Part shown: positions 28,030-40,030 of the stretch, piece after piece
Numbering within the stretch: position 1 is the first letter of the stretch
Layout of the letters: each line of letters begins with the position of its first letter
DNA from: Salvelinus alpinus
Lineage: Eukaryota; Chordata; Actinopteri; Salmoniformes; Salmonidae
Reading direction: 5' to 3'
Assembly (NCBI RefSeq): GCF_045679555.1
Contig: NC_092115.1
Coordinates: forward strand, 33,483,596 to 33,547,595
DNA: 64,000 bases
Notes under the pieces: generated by a model
The model's input: the letters and a program-made list of their open reading frames with translations, nothing else
Told to the model about the DNA's origin: nothing
The model's database searches: none
Translations under genes and position numbers: made by a program

Positions 28030-29515
28030 AATAGAAGAAGACAAAGAGAGAGAGCGGGAGAGAGAGAGACTGCCAGTTCGGCTGCAATCCCGTTAACGGG
28101 ATCGATATGACAATAGCCAGTGAAGGTGCAGGGCGCCAAATTCAAACAACAGAAATCTCATAATTAACATTCCTCAAGCATACAAGTATTTCACACCATT
28201 TTAAAGATACACTTCTTGTTAATCCCACCACAGTGTCCGGTTTCAAAAAGGCTTTACAGCGAAAGCACCACAAACGATTATGTTAGGTCACTGCAAAATG
28301 ACAGAAAAACACAGCCATTTTTCCAGACAAAGACAGGAGTCACAAAAAGCAGAAATAGAGATAAAATTAATCACTAACCTTTGATGATCTTCATCAGATG
28401 ACACTCATAGGACTTCATGTTACACAATACATATATGTTTTGTTCGATAAAGTTCATATTTATATCCAAAAATCTCAGTTTACATTGACGCGTTACGTTC
28501 AGTAATGTTTTGCTTCCAAAACATCCGGTGATTTTGCAGAGAGCCACATCAATTTACAGAAATACTCATCATAAATGTTGATGAAAATACAAGCTTTATG
28601 CATGGAACTTTAGATAAATTTCTCCTTAATGCAACCGCTGTGTCAGATTTCAAAAAGGTTTTACCGAAAAAGCACACCATGCAATAACCTGAGTACAGCG
28701 CTCAGAGCCCAAACAAGCCATACAGATATCTGCCATGTTGTGGAGTCAACAAAGTCAGAAATAGCATTATAAATATTCACTTACCTTTGATGATCTTCAT
28801 CAGAATGCACTCCCAGGAATCCCAGTTCCACAATAAATGTTTGATTTGTTCGATAAAGTCCATCATTTATGTCCAAATACCTCCTTTTTGTTTGCGCGTT
28901 TAGTACTCAATCCAAACTGACGACGCACGGGCAGGTCCAGGCAAAAGTTCAGACAAAAAGTAATATTACAGTTCGTAGAAACATGTCAAACTAAGTATAG
29001 AATCAATCTTTAGGATGTTTTTATCATAAATCTTCAATAATGTTCCTACCGGAGAATTCCTTTGTCTGTAGAATTGCAATGGAACGCAAGCTACCTCTCA
29101 CGTGACCAGCTCATGCCACTCTGGCAGACCTCTGACTCATTCAGCTCCCATTCCCCCCTCCTTCACAGTAGAAGCATCAAACAAGGTTTTAAAGACTGTT
29201 GACATCTAGTGGAAGCCTTAGGAAGTGCAATATGACCCCATTTCCACTGTATCGTGGATAGGCAAAGAGTTGAAAAACGACAAACCTCAGATTTCCCACT
29301 TCCTGGTTGGATTTTTTTCTCTCAGGTTTTTGCCTGCCAAATGAGTTATGTTATACTCACAGAGATCATTCAAACAGTTTTAGAAACTTCAGAGTGTTTT
29401 CTATCCAAATATACTAATTACATGCATATTCTAGCTTTTAGGACTGAGTAGCAGGCAGTTTACTCTGGGCACCTTTTTATCCAAGCTACTCAATACTGCC
29501 CCCCTGTCCCAAAAA
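28030..29515. repeat. Composite salmonid repeat with an internal ~400-bp duplication
   Basis: Two related modules follow one another: about 28205-28515 and about 28615-28920. Both carry TTTCAAAAAGG, a short spacer, ACCTTTGATGATCTTCATCAG (28377 and 28783, 406 bp apart), TTTGTTCGATAAAGT and TTATGTCCAAA/TATATCCAAA. The right part includes GACATCTAGTGGAAGCC and ends GCCCCCCTGTCCCAAAAAAG. No transposase is recognisable. Abundance in salmonids is from memory; the internal duplication is visible here. Confidence 0.65.
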
Positions 29516-29898
29516 AGTTAAAATAGCTGTGCAGCGATGCTCCCCATCCAACCTGACAGAGCTTGAGAGGATCTACAGAGAAGAATGGGAGAAATTCCCC
29601 AAATACAGGTTACCAAGCTTGTAGCGTTATACCCAAGAAGACTTGAGGCTGTAATCGCTGCCAAAGGTGCTTCAACAAAGTACTAAGTAAAGGGTATGAA
29701 TACATAAGTAAATGTGATATTTAAGTTTTTTTTTATAAATGTGCAACATTTTCTAAAAAACAGTTTTTGCTTGGTCATTACGGGATATTGTGTGTAGTTT
29801 GATGATACTTAAAAAAAAATCTATTATAGAATAAGGCTGTATTGTTACACACTGTGGAAAACGTCCAGGGGTCTGAATACCTTTTTGAATGCAGTGTA
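29516..29898 (+). mobile_element. 3' end of a Tc1-like element (AAAGTATTCAGACCCC family)
   Basis: It begins mid-transposase (ATAGCTGTGCAGCGATGCTC), carries the C-terminal stretch ending GASTKY, and finishes with the terminal repeat GGGGTCTGAATACCTTTTTG. The 5' part is absent at the junction with the composite repeat. Confidence 0.85.
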
Positions 29899-29959
29899 AT
29901 ACGTAATTGATTGATAAAATAAAAATTGATTAATACCAATTCACCTTTAAGATGGGGGG

Positions 29960-30349
29960 GCACACCTGTTAATTTAAATGCATTCCAGGTGACTACCTCA
30001 TGAAGCTGGTTGAGAGAATGCCAAGAGTGTGCAAAGCTGTCATCAAGGCAAGGGTGGCTACTTTGAAGAATCTCAAATATCTATATATTTTTATTTGTTT
30101 AACATTTTTTTGGTTACTACATGATTCCATATGTGTTATTTCATAGTTTTGATGTCTTCACTATTATTTTGAGAAAAAATAAGAAACCTGCACACTGCTC
30201 TTGATAGTATCACTGCTCTTTAATAAGCTTTATGTATCGGCCTCGCAGCCTTCGTCAGAGCTTTTTTTCCTGCAATGTAGAATATAGTAAAAACAAAGAA
30301 AAACCCTTGAATGAGTAGGTATGTCCAACCTTTTGACTGGTACTGTATA
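29960..30349 (+). mobile_element. 3' end of a Tc1-like element (ACCAGTCAAA family), interrupted
   Basis: It runs from CACACCTGTTAATTTAAATG through AGCTGGTTGAGAGAATGCCA to the terminus CTTTTGACTGGTACTGTA. At about 30172-30265 it is interrupted by ~95 bp containing CTTTATGTATCGGCCTCGCA, a different salmonid repeat. Confidence 0.8.
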
Positions 30350-30720
30350 TTGGGCACAACATAACACAAGAAAAATAAACTGCAAATGCATCCAACAAGT
30401 TTGTAGTCACAAGCTTGATGTAGTCATTGCGTGCAAGGAATATTGGACGAAATACAATTTTTTTGTCAATATGTAATACACAACAGTAAGTGAATTTATC
30501 AAAAAACGTATGACACCTTCGAATGGGGGGACTACATACATAAAGTACCATTACTTCCTAAACAGTAAAACAGATATGTATGACAATACCCTCAAATAAA
30601 AGGTCACATTCTGTACTGTCGCCTCGTATAAAACATTTGACCTCAAATCCAAAATGCTGTAGTATAGAGCCCAAATTTTTTTTGATTTACTGTCCAAATA
30701 AATATGTAGGGGAGTGTATG
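30350..30720. repeat. Second copy of the 25425-26120 repeat, opposite orientation
   Basis: GCAAATGCATCCAACAAGTT, AGGTCACATTCTGTACTGTC and GTAGGGGAGTGTA are the reverse complements of motifs at 25435-25700. Only one arm is present. Confidence 0.65.
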
Positions 30721-30779
30721 TACTATGGCATCAATAGAAAATACATTGCATTAAACTCAGTATAACAATACTAGGGATG

Positions 30780-31884
30780 TGTGAGTCATTTACTATGTTC
30801 TCCTTATATATTCTCAGATGATTCCAGGTTCACAAAAGACCCATCATCTCCTAAACATCTACAGATATAGAGACAATCACAAGACCTTGAAAACTCTTGC
30901 AATAACTGCAGTATTACAGCAGGGTATACGTCATTGTTCTTTAATTGTGTATAAGCTCACCTAGTGTGAAATAGCTATAACACTCTGGTACTATGTCATC
31001 TACTTGAAATCCAGGATTAGTCAGCTTTTAGGACAATATTAAATCTTCCATCACTGGCCCATGACAACATCCATCCTCATATCACCATCCCAGTGACACA
31101 ATCTTGATGTATGAAGTGGACAATAAACAAATGACTGCACCTTGCCACGGTTGGTCAGATGGCAATGCTACTCATGCCATTTGATGGTCACTCTATGCAG
31201 TTGGGCTGTTGAGACAAATATCATGGTCGAATCTGACTACAGGCCTTAACATTAACTTCCCCTTAGCCTTATTGTTGGTTAGAGGCTGGAGGCGGTGGTG
31301 CTCAGATATCTTTTCAATTCAATCATTGAAGTTCAGTCATGGAAGTTCAATGGCAGCCTAAAACATAGATTATTATTGTTTCCTCAAAGGACATAAGGAA
31401 GAAATTATCTAGCTCATACAATATGTCTCATGTTCAGATTATTATGTAGTTGTCATAGAAATGTGGAGCCCTATCTCTTCCTTCCATCTTGAGCAGTGTG
31501 TTGGTTTAAAACTGTGAGCTGGTTAATATAGCTACAGTAATATATTATAATATCAGGATCATAGGAGCCCCATTTGGAAACAGTTCAAAGAGATATATTG
31601 TGTCCAAACTCACATCCGGCATCTGAGGCCAGCGGAGGTTGAAATTTTGCACTGCCTACCATGGTCCCCTCCCTTTAAGAAACTTTGCAGGCACACTTTA
31701 GATTAACCATAAACTCAAACCTTAAATTGCCATGTAAAAACTACCCTGAGTTGAGAGAGAAAACTAGAAAAGCAGACAAAGGATATCCGAGGAATTGGGT
31801 GAGCCTAACCAAATTGTGCATCATAACCGCCTTACCCTCTGGTAACAATACATATATTGGGCTTTGTTATTGTGTCCTTTTGTG
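30780..31884. other. Unique intergenic DNA
   Basis: I see no gene, RNA or recognised repeat here. Confidence 0.35.
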
Positions 31885-32052
31885 CCAGGTAGTCTAGTGC
31901 CTCCAAGATCGAATCCCCGAGCTGACAAGGTATAAATCTGTCGTTCTGCCCCTGAACAAAGCAGTTAACCCACTGTTCCTAGGCCTTCATTGAAAATAAG
32001 AATTTGTTCTTAACTGACTAGCCTAGTTAAATAAAGGTAATAATAATAATAT
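31885..32052 (+). mobile_element. HpaI-like tRNA-derived SINE, head deleted
   Basis: It reads GGTAGTCTAGTGCC, then GATCGAATCCCC (B-box region), then GAGCTGACAAGG, and ends TTGTTCTTAACTGACTAGCC plus AATAAAGGTAATAATAAT. The region between A and B boxes is shortened, so Pol III activity is unlikely. Order and tail fit the salmonid HpaI family. Confidence 0.75.
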
Positions 32053-32184
32053 AACATTTCAAAGAGTCATTTGACAGAGTAAATGATAGTTCTGTCATAT
32101 GATGATGCATGTTGCATGATGACATCCACTGTTTTTGTGTAGTTTGAATAGCGCTAGCTCCCTGTAACGTTGTGTACAGTATGT

Positions 32185-32281
32185 CCCACTGGGCACACAC
32201 TGGTTGAATCAACGTTGTTTTCAGGTCATTTTTATGAAATTACGTTGAACCAACGTGGAATAGACGTCCGTGCCCAGTGGG
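32185..32281. mobile_element. Short palindromic MITE (97 bp)
   Basis: Ends CCCACTGGGCACACAC and GTGCCCAGTGGG are inverted, and ACTGGTTGAATCAACGTTG faces ACGTTGAACCAACGTGG internally. A common salmonid hairpin element. Confidence 0.85.
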
Positions 32282-33028
32282 GTGTGTCATTGCCTCCCCG
32301 CGACAACTCTGTTCCCTCCATTAGCACCTAAGCACAAGAACACACATCGAACATTCTGGCGTCATTGGAGGTTGAGACTCAAAAAACATTCACTCTCGAC
32401 CCACAACTGGCAGAGTTGAAGTCTTCAACAGCTCTGGCAGATTTGAAGTCGAAAATTAATTAGGCAACTTTTAGTTAATTGTTTTAACAGTAGGCTATAA
32501 TTGTATTCTATTTCATTTAAATATTGTCATGTTATCCGTTTACCTTTCCGTTATAGGTTACCTAATCATTGCCGTCATGATTGAGATGACATTAATGTGA
32601 CAGCAGCAGCAGAAATGCAAAAACAGGTGTCGCTAATTAGCTTAATTTCTTGACTCGATTCAAATATCGCGCTTGATAACTTCGTTGACATGTGGTTCAG
32701 TTATTCAAGACCTACCTGAGATAACATCTGGGGGAAATCTATTATAGCCTAAAACCAACCCACATCTTGGATATGCTCTTTGCGCACCTGTAAATATTGT
32801 AACAACCACAGTAGCCTAAATGTAGCCTAGAATAAATCGTTTATACAGGTATGCCTACACCTGTAAAAAATAATTGATAGCTTTTTAAAATTCTCTTTGT
32901 TCCTTTCTTGGGATTGAAATTGATGGAAATGTACCAACTCGGGTATCAAATGAATTTCTTATACATCAAAATAAGTTTAACTTTTCTCTGTATTTATGAG
33001 TTGAGACCTGCTGGCATAAATAACACAC

Positions 33029-33330
33029 ACACACACACACACACGGTCTTGTACAACTAACCTTGTGGGGACACACAATTCAGTCTCATTCAAAATCATA
33101 TTTTCCCTAACCCCTAACCCTAACCCTAACCTTAACCCAAAAACCTTAACCCTAACCCTAAACCTAATTCTAACCCTAACACTATTTCTAACGCTAACCC
33201 TAAACCCCCTAGAAATAGCATTTGACCTTGTGGGGACCAACAAAAGGTCCCCAGTTGATCCAATTTTTTGGTTTGTTTACTATTCTTCTGGGGACTTCTG
33301 GTCCCCACCAGTATAGTTAGACACGTCCAC
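33029..33330. repeat. Telomere-like repeat with GTGGGGAC flanks
   Basis: A CA microsatellite (33029-33044) is followed by CTTGTGGGGACACACA, an irregular (CCCTAA)n-like stretch at about 33104-33212, then CTTGTGGGGACCAACAAAAG and ...CTGGTCCCCACCAG. The GTGGGGAC/GTCCCCAC motifs on both sides suggest a MITE-like fish repeat whose core expanded. The open frames on both strands are period artefacts. Confidence 0.7.
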
Positions 33331-33339
33331 ACAACACGC

Positions 33340-34837
33340 GCGCGCGCACACACAGACAGTGTTCACTCTCTCTGGTCTGGTCTCGTCCTCTCTTACAGTG
33401 ATTGATGTTGAAGTTCATTACGACGTGTAGAATATGACCGTTCTAATGGGGATCCATCACTCCACCTTGAGACAACATGGCCCCCTAAAGAGAGATAAAT
33501 GACTGCTGCTTCCAGTCACAAAACCCTGTTCTCTCCCTTTATTCTCTCTTGACTGCTTAATAAGAACCTTCATTTGAATGTGGCTATCATCAACGCCTAT
33601 ACGGAGAACTGCTGGACTTTGCATATAGGTGAAGCTGCATATAATTTCCTATTCATCCATATTAGTATAAATCGTCCACTTATTTAGCCAATATTTTTTC
33701 AAGACCTACAATATACAGTATCATTACATTGCAAACTAACCCAGGCCTAGTGTGCAAAAATGTATTCAGATTAATGCTGGCTAGATATTACAGGTGTGTA
33801 CAATACAGAATTGTAATTTACTTACAAGCTTACTATTCGAAATCAATAACATCTGATTATTAAAGCCTATAAAGTGGCATTGCAATCGAGTTGTTATTTT
33901 GATAACGTTATGTAACGTTATGTCTTATAATTTATAAAGCAAAACAAATATTTTGAGATTGATCAGATTATTATAATTGTCATAACTATTGTTGCAATTA
34001 GTCTTATGGTATTATGATCAATGATCAATTATAGTATTATTAGGTGTTGTTGTATTTGTTTATTGTTATAGTTAATGTTTTAGTACGCTATGAAAATACA
34101 CTGTCATGTAATAGCCTAGTGATATTATACTTCATGAATGAGAGGCAAATATATTCTATAGACAGAGAGATCACTGATCATTTTCTGAGAGCAGACATAG
34201 GCTATACACAGCACAAATTACCATCTCTAAAACTATAGCTTAACCAGCAATAATAATGCATTTAGATATATACATTTAATATAAATGGATTTATTAAGTC
34301 AATATACTTTACAGTATTTCTTTGTTTGGTTATTTATTTTCCTTCACATCTTTTTTTTCCACAAACAGCTGGCGAATACAGTTCCTACAGTGGCCTACCA
34401 AAATGAAAACGTTGTAAGATACATGCAACATGTGATAAACAAAACGGTAACAAATACGAGAAGTTTGAAATAGCTTCACCGAATGAGTAAAGCACATGCA
34501 GATAATAAACATAACATTTATAGGCCCTAGCTAGATATAAATATTTTAGAAAAGAATTTTTACAATCTCATTTCATAGTGCATGTCTGTGTCACCCGACA
34601 CATATAATATTTACAAATTAACAAAACAATAAATAAAATATGAGATAGGCCTAATTTGACAAATGAATTAATCTGCGGAGAGAAAACATATTATCCTTAG
34701 TTATCCAGTTGATAGGACATGTCTCTTGATGTAAAGTCATCTCGTTGACCACAAAATGTCATCCAGTATTTGTGCTTCATGCATTTAACAACCCATAACT
34801 TTATTTTGTCAAAATTAGTTTAGGCCAGTATAGTTCA
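33340..34837. other. AT-rich DNA downstream of gbx1 (3' UTR and intergenic)
   Basis: No second gene is visible. The part next to 34838 is likely gbx1 3' UTR on the - strand, with candidate AATAAA signals in reverse (TTTATT, for example near 34800), but I cannot choose between them. Confidence 0.35.
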
Positions 34838-36334
34838 TCATGGCCTTGTTTGCTCTATCTGTTGGTGCTGACTCCTCACCGCAAACCTGTTGACGTGCAC
34901 TGGGATTGGGACCACAATTTTGGGGTTTCTCACGGGCTCTCCAGACCTGTTATTGACGTTGCCAGCTTTGATTCTTTTCCATTTGGCCCTACGATTCTGG
35001 AACCAAATCTTGACCTGCACCTCGCTCAATTTAAGTGCGTGTGCTATTTGAGAGCGTTCGGTAAGCGAAAGGTACTTTTTACAATGAAATTCCTTCTCAA
35101 GTTCAAGTAGCTGCTCGCTTGTAAAAGCTGTTCGTCTCCTCCTGCTCTTTCCCACTGAGCTTCCCGGCGGTAGAGCTTCCTGCGACCCGGGTTTTAGTTT
35201 ACTCTTTTGGGATAAAGCACCACAGTTGTTCCCATCCGAGACGCTTTCGTTTTCGCTGTCAACGGCAGAGCTGTCCTCTCTATCACTGCAAGCTGTGTCC
35301 GCTGATTTGAGGTCCAACTTCTCGTCGTCTGAGCTGTACAGTTTAGTCTCACCTAAAACGTGCAAAAGAAGAAAGAAAACATATATTAGAATCAATTAGT
35401 TTGATCCTATACAAGTTTACCACACACATGTAGGTTAAATTAATGCAAGTAAACATTATAAATACAGAGACCACATATGCCTCTAAAATGAAAATGGAAT
35501 AGGCCTGTTTGGAGTTTTATTTCTGCTATATTTTCGTCAAATGAAATGAGTTAGGCCTATTACCATTCATAACAACCCTATGAATGAACGTGATATTACA
35601 CAGCCTACCTATAGGCTAAGTCAAGATTGTTAGTGATTAAGAAATAGATTAGAAAACAGTGTTTCACTAACTTGAGTTAGGCTAATCTATTCGAGTTATT
35701 GCACATTTCAAAATGGTGGTTTGTTATGAAACTATGCGTTTGTGGAGATTTCGTAAACCTTTGGGAATTAGATCAGATCCAACTTCTAATTTGGATGCCG
35801 CTTGCGCGTTTTACCCAATAGGTCTCAACTTGCAAACCTAATATGGAAGCGTATGGACATAACAGGAAAACAGGCAGTGAGCTTACCTGGTATAGTTTGA
35901 AAAGTTTCCGAGAAGTTGAGTAAATCCGACCCCTTGTCCCTTCCATGGAGATCATCTGAGTGTGGGCTCTCCTGTCTCCTCGTTCCAGGGTCCGCACTTA
36001 ACCGAGGTCCGGGTAGCTCTTGGGGAGGATAGAAACTATCCGGCGGATCGGAGAAACTTGGCAGTGTTGTGGTGAGAGCCACCATGGACGGCATCCCCTG
36101 TCCCAAACTCGCACAGAATGTGTTGGTAAGACGTCCAGCGAAAGATGCCAACGGCGCCAAAGGAGGTATGCCAGATGGTAAATGTGAATGAGATAAAGAT
36201 TGAGGAATCATTAAGGGTCTGTATGGCATAAACATCGGGTAGCCCGTGTAGAGCAGGTGTCCCGGGCGAGGTTGCGGAGTTCCTATCAAGGAGTCAATCG
36301 AAAACGCCGTCCCTTGGCCGCCCGGTCTTTGCAT
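34838..36334 (-). CDS. gbx1: GBX1 homeobox transcription factor, two exons, complete
   Basis: GBX proteins are nuclear homeodomain factors patterning the anterior hindbrain, spinal cord and forebrain. Exon 1 is 36334-35887 (start ATG, donor CCAG|GTAAGC). Exon 2 is 35352-34838 (acceptor TTTTAG, stop TGA). The splice is phase 1 and gives 320 aa; human GBX1 is about 363, the difference being mostly low-complexity segments. An eh1-type repressor motif, FSIDSLIG, is at residues 11-18, as in GBX family members. The homeodomain is residues 219-278 ([12 protein letters not shown] ... [16 protein letters not shown]) with Trp48, Phe49 and Asn51 intact. The tail after it ([20 protein letters not shown], then FAVRSQHQQ) and KRIKAGN favour GBX1 over GBX2. 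The start is the ATG heading [11 protein letters not shown], matching the family. Upstream (270 bp) is a long CT/CA microsatellite. Confidence 0.96.
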
Positions 36335-36602
36335 TGCGAAGAAAATTGTGACTATCTTTATCGAAAACTCAGGCGCTCCTTCTTTCCCTCAACAAATAGC
36401 CAAACCTTAGATTCGATGGTCGAGTGAAGTTAAATGTCCCTTCGCTTTGATATTATCCGGTGGACTAACCAGCTTCTCTGAAACGTCCTCAAGCTTATTG
36501 CGACCTGTCGCTTTCTTGTTTTGTGCCCACTCCCTATACCTCTATTTGTCACACACTGAGACATAAACACACACGCTCTACCCCTCTCGCTCTCCCTTCA
36601 CA

Positions 36603-36868
<266 letters not shown>

Positions 36869-36869
36869 A

Positions 36870-39800
36870 GCGAGAGCGAGAGAGAGCTAGAGAGGAATGA
36901 AAGGGGGTGTTACCCTGGGGACTCATCCATCTTCCTCAAATTACGCTTCATTTCCTTATTCAGCTTCTGACTTTTTGGTTGCCTTGAGAGGCGATAGTTT
37001 CCCAGTGGATACCGAATAGACGGGTCGCCCCCCTCCCCAGCCCTCCACCACCTTTGCCCAGTCCACATTGACTGAAAGCGGTGTGAGAGACTGCTTCAGC
37101 CCTTCCCCTTCTATAATCGTTGACCACACCAACCCAATCAGCTATTATTAATTTTGATTGATGATAAGTAATTACTTTGGATTCAAGGTACGACATAAAA
37201 CAACGGTGCTTTTGTTGAAATGTTAGGACGGATGGCATCGGAGTGGGGAGGGAGGAGAGGCAGATGTTTTTCCTCTCTTGAGAGAGAAAAGCTTTTCAAT
37301 TCTCCCGGGGTAAAACAATGCGTTTGGCCGTAGAAAAGTGCGGTAACAATTATTCCCTGGAGAGAGATATTCTGTGCAAAATTAGATTCGGATTAAATAC
37401 ATTCATGTAAGGTCAACGGCAATTTTTGAACGATGCTGCGCAGTTTTGAAAAGTGTCATTTGGAGACATTTAAACTTTATTCGATTCAAAATGCAATATG
37501 CTATTCAAGTGTTGGAGGCTATGGCTGTACCATTAAAATAGTGGTCTATGTAAACCATTTAGCATGTTTAAAATAGACCTAATTTGAGAATGCATCCTAA
37601 ACGAATTTCCAATAAAATATAGAATAGTTAGGCTACAATTACGCGTCGTTAAAGCGCGCTTTCAGGGTTTTGGCCACTAATTTTCTATATGCTTATAAGT
37701 CTCTATTTAAATCAAAATGTGTAATGAGGAAAAATCACTTTTCTCTTTTCTTTTAAGTGTTGATTTAATCGGAGATAATTTTACCGTTTAAATGTCAATC
37801 CGTGATGATGATTAGCCCCTATTGAGTCCTGGGGACGCGCTTGGCACTCCAACTGGCCGTCTGATTGCATGAAGACATAAACATATCACCAACCGACTCT
37901 GATTAGCAATGGAGGGCCAAGGGATGCTAATTATTCTTATAATTGCAAATGACTCATTCAGCAGCACCTACCTTTGATCTATTGAAACCAGATAGCTTTC
38001 CTCTCCCTCGCTCCTCTCTCCCTTTTTTTAGAGTGGACTCACTTCTGATTGTATAGTCTACAATCAGAATCTCCCCATATCCTATTGAACAGATATAACA
38101 CATTTCTCTCAGAAATGTGATACTTTCTGCATTTATATCCATTGGATTTATTATTGGTTTATTTTATGAGTCAGGAATCTAAAGTTTATTTGATCAGCTA
38201 CATTTATTATCAGGCTATTATAATAGTAATAATATTGTTATAGCCTAGTTGATAGTATATGTCAATAACAACTGGGTGATGGACTTTCCTTGGAGCTTTA
38301 ATGTCATGTTTATTCAAGTTCTAACATATTGCTAATATATCATTTATTTCAAAATTGTATTATTTTTCGTTGCAAGTTTACTTTCTTTTGATGTGGCTTA
38401 TAGCTCCTCGTGCGCTAAGCACATTGAAAAGCGTAGCTAGTTCAAGAGCTGCAACGTGGCAGGTTCATTACCCAAGTCAGCATCTTGTCTCCGTGTCACC
38501 ACCCTCTGTCACGCAGGTCATTCTCCCCAAGCCGGGTGGTTGGTATTTAAAAGGACGCTACTTCTTTCGATGCCATACAATCACACAACTGGACCTCACC
38601 ACATAATTATCAACTGGAAACGCCTAAGTCACCTAAGTGGTTTTACAACAACATTTCTGTGATTTAATTCAATCACAAATAATGTAAAACTACTAAGCTA
38701 CGTTGCATTATATTAAATTAATGTTATTTTATTATTTTTTGTTTGTTATCCATTAAATTGTTGTCAATCCCACTATTTGCTAGATTAAAAAACATCGATC
38801 GACCTTGTTGGTAATTTTGAACACAAAGGCTTACTGCTTATTCAAGAGTCTATTCATGATTTATGTCCATCACTAACGTGTTGTATTTGACTGAAACTTG
38901 TTGTAATATAAGATAACCACAGAGTCTTTGCATAACAGTCTCTCAGATCTATTCTCATGAACTCTTAATAAATGAATTATAAATGAATTGAATCATTTCC
39001 AAAATTACTAGTCTAATGCCAGTGATATAAAATAGGCTTCTAATAATTTAGCCTAATTCAAATATTCAGACAAATATTCTGACATAAAGGAAAGGAGTTA
39101 TAAGCAATAAACATGTATCACATACATTTGTTCATTTAGGATTTATTTAATTTAAAAAGTAGTAGTAATTCTCTACCAAACACTTACTATATATCCATAA
39201 AATCATCTTGACATTGATCATACATTTATTTAAAAAATGTTGTTTGTCATTTAGCAGACGCTCTTATCCAGAACGATTTACAGTTAGTGCATTCATTTTA
39301 AGATAGCTAGGTGGGACAATCTCCATTACATGACAAGGTGCATAGCCAAACAATAGTCTTCTATTTTTCTCTGAAGTCAGATTAATTTGGAAAAAAATCT
39401 CAATATCAAAATATGTTAACGATGTCCTTGTACTCCTTCAACGTAAGATTACTTTACGTATGTACATTTCAGTGCCATTGCTAGCACTATAAATAAAAAA
39501 GGTTACACGTGACGTTTCTTTAACAAATAAAATAGAAAAAAACCCACAAGGAAGCCAGCCATCCAATAATGTACGTCTCATTTGTCGTTTGAAGACCACA
39601 GCACCCCCTTGTGGTGACTCAGATTAACAAGGTTCTGCTGTAACGCAAAATACATTTTAATTGTCAACGAAAATAGTAATACAATTAATACAATCAATTG
39701 TAGAGACACCAATTATGTTTTGTCATATGTTGTTGTAGATAATGGTATCCATTTACTGAACACTACTCACACTGCAATCTCGAGGATAATGGATCCAGGA

Positions 39801-40030
39801 GTGGTAGTACTTACTGTAGTACCACCATCTGTAGGTCTATGAAGATAGACTCCTTCTGTGTCACTCTGCATAAACTAATATTGTCACAGACAGACTGAAT
39901 TCCTAGTGTTTGTCCTGAGTGTAAATACAATACAGAGCTCTATATTGCTGGGCATTCTAACCATATCATACCATGTATCACCATATATTTAGTGTTTAGG
40001 GCTTATATACATCCTGGCTCTATCTCTGAC
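36870..40030. other. gbx1-asb10 intergenic region
   Basis: The genes are in tandem on the - strand, so this holds the gbx1 promoter side and asb10 3' side. No exon is recognisable. Two parts stand out: 37786-37980, unique with TTAATCGG, GATTAGC and CTAATTATT homeodomain-type sites, and a short teleost repeat at about 39230-39370 (CATTTAGCAGACGCTCTTAT). The sequence is AT-rich and poor in transposons. Confidence 0.45.
37786..37980. promoter_or_regulatory. Candidate conserved non-coding element upstream of gbx1
   Basis: About 195 bp of unique sequence with a cluster of homeodomain-type motifs (GATTAGC twice, GCTAATTATTC) about 1.45-1.65 kb upstream of the gbx1 ATG. Composition and position suggest an enhancer; no direct evidence. 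Confidence 0.25.
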
